Assembly (NCBI RefSeq): GCF_904849725.1
Contig: NC_058524.1
Coordinates: 508,694,263-508,758,262, forward strand
Direction of reading: 5' to 3'
From: Hordeum vulgare subsp. vulgare
Lineage: Eukaryota > Streptophyta > Magnoliopsida > Poales > Poaceae
Length of the DNA: 64,000 nucleotides
In this document: piece after piece, positions 32,588 to 42,541 of the stretch
Layout of the letters: each line of letters opens with the position of its first letter
How positions within the stretch are numbered: the stretch's first letter is position 1
Program-made: the position numbers and the translations under genes
Notes under the pieces: generated by a model
The model's database searches: none
The model's input: only the letters and a program-made list of their open reading frames with translations
Told to the model about the DNA's origin: nothing

Positions 32588-33126
32588 TGACGGGGATATA
32601 GCCCTAGGGTAGGGTCATAGGTCTGACCAATACGTCCTACCCAAGGGCACCTCATTATTAGTTTAAGGACTACAAGGGAAATTCCTACTGGATCGTGACA
32701 ACATCTAATCCACTCGGATGATAGTCAACCACTCGGCCGTATGACTCACTCGGTCATGCAAATACCAACAGTCGGCAAGACATCTGTAGTGGGCTGACAT
32801 TATGGCATCAATGCCCCATCTTGTAACATAAGAGGTGAGGAGGTGGCGCACTCTATATATGCCACCCCCCTCCACATAGCTGCGGGCTAGGCTTCTTCTC
32901 CCCCTGCGGGCTCATTCCTTTCCCTGGAGCTCTGGCTCTCTCTATACCATGTAACTCATGTCCATGACAGATAAAACAAGCCTCTCCGGAGCACGAGACA
33001 TAGGGTTGTTATCTCCACTGTGAGAGGCCTGAACTCGCTAAAACCACCGTGTCACCCATGTGCATCTTGATAGATCATGCTCCGTTATCCTACCCTCTTT
33101 CTATTGTCGGAATCGTTACCACGACA
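32588..33126 (+). repeat. 3' LTR of the non-autonomous Tat-type element
   Basis: 539 bp, the same length as the 5' LTR, with about 14 scattered substitutions and no indel seen by eye. It is followed at once by ACTAC, the second copy of the target duplication. Confidence 0.92.
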
Positions 33127-33634
33127 ACTACTGTCTCTTGCTACTCCTGCTACTTGCTACCATTGCTATTTGCTACTTCTGTCACTACTGCTGTTCCTTG
33201 CCACTGCTATTACTCGTTACACTGCTGCTACCTGCTACAATTTTGGTTCGCTGGTCGTTGATGGGAACAGACAATTTCCGTCAACGGGCAACTTCTGGCG
33301 CCACTGATACAATCGTTAGGAATAGTCTGCCGTCAACAGATCGTTTCTCACACCGTTGTTATCATACTACTTTGCTGCTGACACTTTGCTTGCAGATACT
33401 AATCTTTCAGGCGTGGTTGAATCTGACTCATTCAGCTGCTAATACTCGAGAGTATTCTCTCACCTCCTGATTGGCGTATCAACAAATTTGGGTCGAATAC
33501 TCTACCCTCGAAAACTGTTGCGAACCCACGCGCTGGTGGGCCATCAACAACATTCTTCTAGTTTTGCTGTCGGGGAGTGCTAGCAACATTCTTCTGGTGT
33601 CGTTGCAAGGGAAGGTCTGTTGTCATAGAGTCAG
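33127..33634 (+). repeat. 5' LTR of Athila-like copy a, second part
   Basis: The LTR resumes in the CTACTG-type trinucleotide tract and ends GTTGTCATAGAGTCA. The same end (CACAGAGTCA) closes the LTR at 54282. A degenerate PBS (CGCGCCGTTGCCGGGA) follows at about 33645. Confidence 0.85.
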
Positions 33635-33710
33635 CATATTTCTCGCGCCGTTGCCGGGACGGTATTGCTATATTCTCTGAGTCACTTGGGATTTATATCT
33701 GCTGATCACT

Positions 33711-36174
33711 ATGAAGAATCTGAAAGATCCAAAAACCAAAGTCTTGCCCTCAACTACGAGGGGAGGTAAGGAACTGCCATCTAGCTCTGGACTTGATTCA
33801 CGTTCAGTTATGAGTAAGTTTGCGACATCACGTCCTGCTAGAAATCTTGATATGTCGCCTGTGCTTGATGATGCTTATGATGCTACTGCTAGAGATGCTA
33901 TGCCTGATACTGCTAGAGATGCTATGCCTGATACTGCTTTGCCTGATGATGCTAGAGATGTTATTTTGCCTGATGATGCTGTCCTTGATACTGCTAGAGA
34001 TACTACTTTGCCTGATGATGCTAGAGATGTTATTTTGCCTGATGATGCTGTGCTTGATACTGCTAGAGATACTACTTTGCCTGATGTGCCACTAGGGATA
34101 TTCCTTGATGCTCATATTGCTAGAGTTACTGCCAATGCTCGTGATGCTTCTCAAACTGCCGATACTATTGAGATAGAACCTGCTTTTGCTCCTGCTGGAT
34201 CTAGCTATCCTAGATATGAATTGCCTGATATACCTGAGGGTTACGTTATGGAGGGAGAGATAGCTGAGGATTTTCTTGCGTGTAAGGATGCCTATGACGC
34301 TGAGAAAATTACTTCTCAAGTGGAAGGAAAAATCTCTGAAAGCTAGGATGAAATACGACCCGAAGTTTGCCACTTCACCTATCTTTATCACCGATAAGGA
34401 TTATGAATTCTCTGTCGACCCAGAGACAATCCCTCTAGTCGAATCTGATCCTTTCCACAGTTATGAGTCTGAGACGGTCGTAGCCCATCTTACAAAACTA
34501 CACAATATAGCTACCCTTTTCACTAGTGAGGAGAAGATCCGCCACTACTATATCCTTAAGCTGTTTCCTTTCTCTCTAAAGGATGACGCTAAAGCCTGGT
34601 TCACTTCTCTTGCTCCTGGATGTGTGAGTAGTCCCCATGATATGGTCTATTACTTTTGTGAGAAATATTTCCCTGCCCATTAGAAGCAAGCTGCCTTGCA
34701 GGAAATATACAACTTTGCTCAACTCAAAGAAGAGAGTCTCCCATAAGCTTGGGGGAGGCTCATCCAGCTACATAATGCTTTGCCTGATCACCCTCTTAAG
34801 AAGAACGAGATACTAGATATATTCTATAACGGACTTACCGATGCTTCTAGAGACCACCTAGATAGTTGTGTCGGTTCTGTTTTTAGGGAACAAACTGTAG
34901 AACAAGGTGAGACTCTACTGAATAACATATTGATCAAAGATAGTGCTTGGACTATTCCCGAACCACCTCCTAAGCCAACTCCGAAGAAAAGAGGTATTCT
35001 ATTCCTCAGTCCCGAAGATATGCAAGAAGCCAAGAAATCTATGCAAGAGAAAGGCATTAGATCTGAAGATGTCAAAAATCTACCGCCTATCGAAGAGATC
35101 CATGGTCTCGATAACCCGATACACGTAGTGGAAGTAAATTCTCTGCGTAGGTTTGATGAGAGTGATATTCCTTTTGATAAACCTTCTAGCCTATGCTTTG
35201 ATGAATTTGAAAACTTTGTTGCCAAACAACAGAGTTTCAATGATTATGTTAGCAGACATTTGGAACAAAGTACTCGTATGATTAGTCATTTAAGTTCTTG
35301 TGTAGACAGAAATGTCAATGATCTGAAGCTTCTGACTAAACATGCCTCTATGATTACTACTCAGGTAGAACAAGTACTTAAAGCTCAGAATGACCTGCTC
35401 AATGAATTAAATGACAACTCTGTCAGAGTCATTCCTAGAGGAGGCAAAATGACTCAGGGTCATCCTAAGAGAATTGATCAAGATTCTCAAGGAATTAATG
35501 CTGATACACCTAGTCATCCTAAGGAGAAGAAGGAGGATGATAGAAACCTGCATGTTAGTTCACCAAATACAGTCAGACCTGAAGAACCAAATGATATTTC
35601 TCCGTCTGATGCAGAAACACAATCTGGCGATGAACAAGAACCTGGTGACAATGTGGACAGCGATGTTCATAATGATGCTCAACCTAGCAATGATAATGAT
35701 GTGGAGATTGAACCTACGGTTAATCCTGATAACCCACGACCTAAGAGATACGATAAGAATGACTTCACTGCTAGGAAGCATGGTAAAGAAAGAGAGCCAT
35801 GGGTTCAGAGTCCTATGCCCTTTCCTCCTAAGCCATCCAAGAAAAAGGATGATGAGGATTTTGAGCGCTTTATTCAAATGATAAGACCCATCTTTCTGCA
35901 GATGCGGTTAGTTGACATGCTCAAAATGTCTCCGTATGCCAAGTACATGAAAGATATCGTGACTAATAAATGGAAGATATCAGATCTTGAGATCTCCACC
36001 ATGCTTGCCAATTACACTTTCAAAGGTGGAACTCCTAAGAAACTTGGTGATCCTGGAGTGCCAACTATACCTTGCTCCATTAAAGGAAACTACGTAAGAA
36101 CTGCCTTATGTGACCTCGGAGCCGGAGTTAGTGTTATGCCTCTCTCTCTTTATCGTAGACTTGAACTGGATAAG
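33711..36174 (+). pseudogene. gag-protease of Athila-like copy a, truncated by insertion
   Basis: It starts MKNLKDPKTKVLPSTTRGGK. Order: basic N-terminus, an acidic repeat of Asp-Asp-Ala/Thr-Ala-Arg-Asp type (33860-34090), and a linker. The retrotransposon gag domain spans 34350-34900 (YYILKLFPFSLKDDAKAWF, LAPGC, YFPAH, EAWGRL equivalent, DIFYNGLTDASRDHLDSC). A helical and acidic linker and the protease start (TALCDLGAGVSVMPLSLY, catalytic Asp in DLGAG) follow. A frameshift lies near 34305, with TAG at 34681 and TAA at 34744. At 36174, just after LELDK, the LTR of copy c breaks the protease. The family lacks RT and integrase in every copy seen here, so it would depend on enzymes in trans. Confidence 0.88.
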
Positions 36175-37334
36175 TGATACATCTCCGTCGTATCTACTTT
36201 TCCAAACTCTTTTGCCCTTGTTTTGGACTCTAATTTGCATGATTTGAATGGAACTAACCCGGACTGACGCTGTTTTCACCAGAATTGCCATGGTGTTGTT
36301 TTTGTGCCGAAATGAAAGTTCTCGGAACGTCCTGAAAATTTACGGAGAATTTTTCTGGAAAATATGAAAAATACCTGCGTAAAGATCCACCAAAGGTGGT
36401 GGGCCAGTGGGCCACAAGCCCTTTTGTCGCGGCCACCCCCCTGGCCGCGGCAACCAAGCTTGTGGGGCCCACGTCGCTCTGCCGCCCCCAATATCAGCTC
36501 TATAAATTCACTTTCACCCAGAAAAAAAATCAGAAGAGAAGATTTCGTCGCGTTTGTGATACGGAGGCGCCGCCACATCCTGTTCTTCATCTGGAGGACA
36601 GATCTGGAGTCCGTTTTGGGCTCCGGAGAGGGGAAATTGTCGCCATCGTCATCATCTACCTTCTTCCCTCTCCAATTCCATGAAGCTCTTCATCGTTCGT
36701 GAGTAATCTATTCGTAGGCTCGATGGGCGGTGATGAGTAGGATGAGATCTATCATGTAATCGAGTTAGTTTTGACGAGGATTGATCCCTAGTATCCACTA
36801 TGTTCTGAGATTGATGTTGCTACTACATTGCCATGCTTAATGCTTGTCACTAGGGCCCGAGTGCCATGATTTCAAATCTGAAATTATTATGTTGTCACCA
36901 ATATATGTGTGTTTTAGATCCGATCTTGCAAGTTGTAGTTACCTACTATGTGTTATGACCCGGCAACCCCGGAGTGACAATAACCGGAACCACTCCCGGT
37001 GATGACCATAGTTTTAGGAGTTCATGTGTTCACCAAATGCTAATGTGTTGTTCTGCTTCTTTATTAAAAGGAGAACCTTAATATCCCGTAGTATCCTTTT
37101 GGACCCCGCTGCCACGGGAGGGATGGACAATAGATGTCATGCAAGTTCTTTTCCCTAAGCATGTATGACTACACATGGAATGCATGCCTACATCACATTG
37201 ACGAATGGGAGCTAGCCACATATCTCTCCGTGTTATAATTGTTGCATGATGAATATCATCCAAACGAATCACCGACCCATTGCCTACGAGTTTGTCCCAC
37301 TACTGCTGTTACTTGTCTTGCTCTGCTGCTACTG
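36175..37334 (+). repeat. 5' LTR of Athila-like copy c, truncated
   Basis: It starts TGATACATCTCCGTCGTATC and follows the copy a LTR closely for about 1160 bp, with TATAAA at 36501. It ends in the trinucleotide tract (CTGCTGCTACTG), where the sequence jumps to an inverted LTR of copy b. The remaining roughly 560 bp and the first bases of the copy c PBS are missing. Confidence 0.82.
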
Positions 37335-37604
37335 CCTAGGGGAGGTGGTGATGGAGCCAGGGCTTGTGGCCCACTGGCCCTCCCCCTCAAGTGGAACTTG
37401 GCGCAGATATTTTTCATATTTTCCAAAAATGCTCCCCGTAAATTTTCAGGACCTTTGGAGAACTTTGATTTCTGCACAAAAATAACACAGGAAATTCTGC
37501 TGAAAACAACGTCAGTCCAGGTTACTTCCATTCAAATCATGCAAATTAGAGTCCAAAACAAGGGCAAAATAGTTTGGAAAAGTAGATACGATGGAGACGT
37601 ATCA
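37335..37604 (-). repeat. 3' LTR of inverted copy b, only the first 270 bp
   Basis: On the plus strand it runs into GATACGATGGAGACGTATCA at 37604, the reverse complement of an LTR start. It is followed by ACTCCCCCAAGCTT, the inverted PPT. The other roughly 1.4 kb of this LTR is absent, consistent with a deletion that joined it to the copy c LTR at about 37334. Confidence 0.82.
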
Positions 37605-39538
37605 ACTCCCCCAAGCTTAAAACCTTGCTTGTCCTCAAGAAACTCAGTTGACAATCTGAGAGAGAAAGAAAAACTTTGACAAACTCTGTTTGATCTTGTT
37701 GTTGCAACTATGTCTAACTCATAACCAGAATTTCAGCAAGATCACAAGTTAACCACATAAGCAAATTACACAAAGGTCTCACGATAAACTAATATCAATG
37801 GCATAATCAGCTAACGAGCAAATAATAATGAGTTTCAAATACCAACACTTCAATCAAAACAAGCATGAAGCAATATGAATAGGTGGTATCTCGCTAGCTC
37901 TTTCTGAGACCACAAAACATAAATGCAGAGCACTTTCAAAGATCAAGGGCTGACTAAACATTGTAATTAATAGCAACGAAGATCCATTCATAGTCATACT
38001 CAATATCAATCAAAAGAAAAGCATAAAAATGACAGAGGTGCTCTCTAATTGGTGCCTATATAAGAGGAGGATGATTCGACAGGAAAATAAATAGACATGC
38101 CCTTTGCAGAGGGAAGCATTGATTTGCAGAGGTGCCAGAGCTCAAGCTTTGAAAACAGAGATAATAGTTTTGGGTGGCATGCTTTCATTGTCAACGCAAT
38201 GACCAAGAGTTCTGAAGATCTTCCATGCTACTCATGCTATAGGCGGTTCCCAAACAGAAAAGTAAAGTTTTAACTCCCCCACCACCAATCAATCACACTC
38301 CACGGCGAGCCGAATCCTCGGGTACCGTCCATACTAACATCAATCCGGGGGGAGTCTTGTTTTACAGTTATATTTTCGATTTAAGCGTGGAACTGGGCAT
38401 TCCAATTACCGGACCCTTTCTCGTGAATGACAGTGAATAAACACATGTCGAGGATAACACTCCTAGCATGGAAGATACCAATAGCCCCCTGTCACCACAT
38501 GAGCGGTTCGGCATGCAAAACAGATTATTTCTTGAATGTTTAGAGACTGGCACATGCAAATTTACTTGGAACGGCAGGTAGATACCGCAAATAGGTAGGT
38601 ATGGTGGACTCTCATGGAAAAACTTTGGGTTTATGGAAGTGGATGCACAAGCAATATTCCGCTTAGTACAAGTGAAGGCTAGCAAAAGACTGGGAAGCGA
38701 CCAATTAGAGAGCGACAACAGTCATCAAGATGCAATGAGTTTGACTAACATTGAATGCAAGCATGAACATGATATAAATCACCATGAACACGAACATCAT
38801 CGAGGCTATGTTGATTTTGTTTCAACTACATGCATGAACATGCACCAAGTCAAGCCACTTGAAACATTCAAAGGAGAATACCATCCTATCATACTACATC
38901 ATAGTCATTTCAAAATCTATGTTGGCATTCAAGACAAACCATTATAAACTCTCAGCTAAATAAGCATGGCATCAGAAACTATGATCTCTAAGTTGTCATA
39001 GCAAACATGGTTCTCTCACAACAAAGCTGAATATAGGTCGATAAGCTAGTCATATTTACAAAAACAAAATAGATAGAGTTCATACCAGCTTTTCAGTCTC
39101 AGTCACTTCACCATATATCATCATTATTGCCTTTCATTTGCATGATCGAACGATCTGAACGATAATAAGCGCATTGGACTAAGCTGAGTCTGCAGGCAAA
39201 CACAAAGGAGAAGACAAAGTAATATGGCTCTTTGAAAGCTAAACAGGTAATTATGTAAGAACCAATAAACATTGTAACCAATATCTTCTACCTTGACACA
39301 AAGAAAAATAAAACTATTTACACGGGAAAGATCCCAACAAGCAAAAGAAGAAACAAAAATCTTTTTGGGTTTTCTCAATAGGACACAAAACAAGAAAACA
39401 AGAAAACGAAAATAAACTAGCATGGATAATACAGTGGCAAAGTGTGAACACCGGCTAACAGAGTGAAAGCATAAGCATGAATGTAAAGTCGGTGAGAACA
39501 CGTACTTCCCCAAGCTTAGGCTTTTGGCCTAGCTTGGT
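37605..39538 (-). other. 3' non-coding tail of copy b
   Basis: AT-rich sequence between the accessory ORF and the LTR, with the PPT at its 3' end (plus-strand CTCCCCCAAGCTT at 37606-37618). It is homologous to 50640-52558 (copy c), 59640-61554 (copy d) and 62960-63910. A second PPT-like CTTCCCCAAGCTT lies at 39505-39517, directly after the ORF. Short open frames occur, but they are not conserved between the copies. Confidence 0.7.
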
Positions 39539-40606
39539 CTACTCCCAAGGTGGGAAATAATCAGCTCCAGGATACTCCGGAGCTGACTGTGGATGCCACT
39601 GCTGTGTGAGCTCCTCTGGCTCCCACTGATAAACTGGCGTCTGGTACTCGACTGGTGGCTCGCGCACGGGCGCCTGTGGTTGGGCCAAGCCCCAATATGC
39701 GTAGATGTCCGAGGGCATAATAGTGTACCTGCCTGCATGAAGATGGAATAAGGAAGGAGCAGGCAAAGTAATAGTCTCTCGAGTACCCTGACTAAATACC
39801 AGGTTATAAATCATCCGTCTACTAGCATCTCTATCCAGAAAATCATGGCGAACCATGCTGTCATAATCCAGATATTTCTCAGGGAGAAGCATCTCTCCTT
39901 CCTCTCCCAGTCTAATGGGTACCTCAAAGTGTGTGGCAAGATGGGTAGCGTAGATACCTCCATAGACGACACCCTTGGAACGGTTGATGTTCAACCGTTG
40001 AGCTACTATAGCGCTCAAGCTATAAGTCTTATCGTTATAGAGGCCTTCGCGCAAAACCGCAAGGTCTGGAGAACTAAGTGATCCAGCCTCCCCACGACCA
40101 ATCAAACATTTTCCCACAAATAATGAGAAGTACCGAAGCACAGGAAAATGTATCCTAGCAATTCTAGCGCGAGACACTCCTCTCTCCTCTCCAACAGCAA
40201 TAGAACCAATGAAATCCTCCAAGTCCCGTGGACGAGGGTCACGGATATCCCCAACATAAGGTAATTTGCATACATTGCAAAAATCCTGCAGCGTCATGCA
40301 CTGGGGAACATCGTATATCATGAACTCAACCATGGGAGGATTTTTCCTCGGATAAACGTTGAAGCTTTGGACAAAAATATTGGTGAGGAGGAGGTACTGT
40401 GAGCACTTATCTGCAACGAACGCAGTAAGACATGCGTTCTCCACCAAGTAATAAAAGTCTTCATAAAGTCCGGCGGCGCGCAAAAATTCATCACTTGGCC
40501 ACTCGCACGCTCGAACTTCTGTGACTCGAGGAACTACGTACTTGGGGCGGTTCTTCTCATCCTCCTTGGGGTTACGGCTTGAAGAGCCTCTCAAGAACCT
40601 CCTCAT
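39539..40606 (-). CDS. Accessory 3' ORF of Athila-like copy b, intact (355 aa)
   Basis: An uninterrupted frame from ATG (40604-40606) to TAG (39539-39541). It lies where envelope-like or extra ORFs sit in Athila-type elements. The start is basic (MRRFLRGSSSRNPKEDEK). It is followed by ACEWPSDEFLRAAG, a segment VEFMIYDVPQCMTLQDFCNVC typical of plant retrotransposon ORF1-like proteins, and LRYFSLFVGKCL. Later segments are VVYGGIYATHLATHF and ETITLPAPSLFHLHAGRY, and it ends FPPWE. I see no signal peptide, membrane helix or catalytic motif, so an envelope role is unlikely. Homologous but broken versions occur in copies c and d. Similarity to the ATHILA ORF-1 family is an inference. It may be an RNA- or Gag-associated structural protein. 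Confidence 0.75.
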   Translation of the reverse strand: MRRFLRGSSSRNPKEDEKNRPKYVVPRVTEVRACEWPSDEFLRAAGLYEDFYYLVENACLTAFVADKCSQYLLLTNIFVQSFNVYPRKNPPMVEFMIYDVPQCMTLQDFCNVCKLPYVGDIRDPRPRDLEDFIGSIAVGEERGVSRARIARIHFPVLRYFSLFVGKCLIGRGEAGSLSSPDLAVLREGLYNDKTYSLSAIVAQRLNINRSKGVVYGGIYATHLATHFEVPIRLGEEGEMLLPEKYLDYDSMVRHDFLDRDASRRMIYNLVFSQGTRETITLPAPSLFHLHAGRYTIMPSDIYAYWGLAQPQAPVREPPVEYQTPVYQWEPEELTQQWHPQSAPEYPGADYFPPWE

Positions 40607-41407
40607 CTTTTCCCTTTTCTAACTCTAAAAAATTCTGAAATTTTTAGAGACTTTGAAAGAAAAGTGAGTAAGGATTAACCCAACTCGTAGCAACTACTCC
40701 TACTAGTGCCTAGAGACCGTATCACGCGTTAAAACTACTTGGGACCAGCTAAAATCAACATTTCAAGCTCAAGAACAGGGTCACCAAGGTAGCAAGAATA
40801 CGCGAAGGATAAAGCACAAGAGTAGAAACTAATTGGACCAATGGAGGAGTCACTTACCAAGGAGTAATTTCCCCAAAACGGTTCGGAGAATGGTGCTTTG
40901 AGCAAGGAGATCGAAAATCACAGCCAAATGAGCAAGAACACGGGTTTGAGCTGCGAAACGATTTTTTCTGGAGGTAGAAGAAGAGGATGGGAGCTGGAAT
41001 GAGTGGAGGGGGTTCCTGTGGGCCCCACAAGCTTGCACTCCGCCACCAGGGGGTAGGTGGCGGTGTCAGGGCTTGTGGCCCACTAGTCTGGCCCCCAGGC
41101 CAGCTCTCAGGCCCAGTAATTTTCAAAAATTCCAGAAAAATCATACTAAATTTTCAGGACCATCGGAGAACTTTTATTTTCGAGGTATTTTCCTCTGGGA
41201 TGCTAAAACAGAAAACAGGAAAAGCTAAACAAATTCTATCATTTTTCTTCTAAGCAACAGAAAATGAAAGCTCAAAACAGAGGTATGTGACTCTTTGATT
41301 CATCCGTTTCATGGTCACTGAAAGAAATCCGTCAACGGGATTGATCAAGTCCTCATGACAAAACCTTCTCGAATCGCTACAGAGAACGGAGAATTTTCAA
41401 ATAGCCA
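40607..41407 (-). other. Spacer between protease and accessory ORF in copy b
   Basis: Homologous to 49463-50246 and 57799-58579. It contains an LTR-like block (GTGGGCCCCACAAGCTTGC, CACCAGGGGGTAGGTGGC, GGGCTTGTGGCCCACTAG at 41010-41090) and TTTTCAGGACCATCGGAGAA. This resembles the first 300 bp of the family LTR in the same orientation, so each copy carries an internal LTR-like promoter segment upstream of the accessory ORF. Confidence 0.6.
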
Positions 41408-42541
41408 CTAAGTCACCTCAATGGGGATATGTATCTGCCCAACAAGAAAATCATACTTCATCTTGACACGAGGAATAGGGCATTCAAAGCTCCCAATGAG
41501 AATCGATGAAGTCTTTTCGATAGCATTGATGCAATGTACTTGATATCGTTTCTTCGGAAAGTGCACTGTGTGCTCATTACCGTTGACATGTAAAGTGACA
41601 TTGCCTTTGTTGCAATCTATAACAGCCCCTGAAGTGTTTAAAAAGGGTCTTCCGAGGATGACAGCCATGGCATCGTCCTCGGGAATATCCAAGATAACAA
41701 AGTCTGTTAAGATAGTAGTGTTAGCAACCAAAACATGCACATCCTCACAAATGCCGATAGGGAAATCAGTTGATTTGTCGGCCATTTGCAGAGAAATTTC
41801 AGTGGGTGTCAACTTATCCAATTCAAGTCTACGATAAAGAGAAAGCGGCATAACACTAACACCGGCTCCAAGGTCACATAAGGTCGTTCTTACGTAGTTT
41901 CCTTTAATAGAGCAAGGTATAGTGGGCACTCCGGGATCACCAAGTTTCTTAGGAGTTCCACCTTTAAAAGTGTAATTGGCAAGCATGGTGGAGATCTCAA
42001 GATCTGGTATCTTCCGTTTATTAGTCACGATATCTTTCATGTACTTGGCATACGGAGACATCTTGAGCATATCAGTTAACCGCATCTGCAGAAAGATGGG
42101 TCTTATCATCTCAACGAACCGCTCAAAATCCTCATCATCCTTTTTCTTGGATGGCTTAGGAGGAAAGGGCATAGGTCTATGAACCCATGGCTCTCTTTCT
42201 TTACCATGCTTCCTAGCAGTGAAGTCATTCTTATCGTATTTCTTAGGTTCTGGGTTATCAGGATTAACCGTAGGTTCAATCTCCACATCCTCATCATTGC
42301 TAGGTTGAGCATTATTATGAACATCACTGTCCATATTGTCACCAGGTTCATGTTCATCACCAGATTGTGTTTCTGCATCAGACGCAGAAATATCATTAGG
42401 TTCTTCAGGTGTGACAGTATTTGGTGAACTGACATGCATGCTTCTATCATCCTTCTTCTTCTCCTTAGGATGACTGGGTGTATCAGCATTGATTCCATGA
42501 GAATCTTGATCAATTCTCTTAGAATGACCTTCAGGATACAA
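41408..42541 (-). CDS. Protease-containing 3' half of gag-protease, copy b
   Basis: An open frame of 377 codons that is the downstream part of the gag-protease polyprotein. The Met at 42541 replaces a Leu of the sister copies, so it is not the natural start. An acidic linker rich in Asp/Glu/Asn comes first. The conserved MIRPIFLQMRLTDMLKMSPY and FKGGTPKKLGDPGVPTIPC follow, then the retropepsin core with CDLGAGVSVMPLSLYRRL (catalytic Asp in DLGAG) and AVILGRPFLNTSGAVIDCN. It ends at IEVT. All protease motifs are present. Upstream gag is separated by a frameshift near 42550 and stops near 42640 and 43053. Confidence 0.85.
   Translation of the reverse strand: MYPEGHSKRIDQDSHGINADTPSHPKEKKKDDRSMHVSSPNTVTPEEPNDISASDAETQSGDEHEPGDNMDSDVHNNAQPSNDEDVEIEPTVNPDNPEPKKYDKNDFTARKHGKEREPWVHRPMPFPPKPSKKKDDEDFERFVEMIRPIFLQMRLTDMLKMSPYAKYMKDIVTNKRKIPDLEISTMLANYTFKGGTPKKLGDPGVPTIPCSIKGNYVRTTLCDLGAGVSVMPLSLYRRLELDKLTPTEISLQMADKSTDFPIGICEDVHVLVANTTILTDFVILDIPEDDAMAVILGRPFLNTSGAVIDCNKGNVTLHVNGNEHTVHFPKKRYQVHCINAIEKTSSILIGSFECPIPRVKMKYDFLVGQIHIPIEVT

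Larger units (their letters stand above)
28494..33126 (+). mobile_element. Complete non-autonomous Tat-type LTR element (LARD-like)
   Basis: Two 539-bp LTRs (28494-29032 and 32588-33126) begin TGACGGGGATATAGCC and end TTACCACGACA. The element is flanked by a perfect 5-bp target duplication ACTAC (28489-28493 and 33127-33131). PBS at 29035, PPT just before 32588. The 3.55-kb interior has no recognisable gag or pol. It holds GC-rich sequence (29280-29800), two blocks of about 45-bp repeats, a 69-bp tandem array and the lineage hairpin motif. By eye the LTRs differ at about 14 positions (near 2.6 percent). At 1.3e-8 substitutions per site per year this is around one million years. It lies in the trinucleotide tract of the copy a LTR. 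Confidence 0.92.

Noticed and set aside
39124..39513. 129-codon minus-strand frame with hydrophobic segments, a possible envelope-like protein
   Set aside because: It lies in the 3' tail. The homologous regions of copies c, d and the right-edge copy do not keep the frame.
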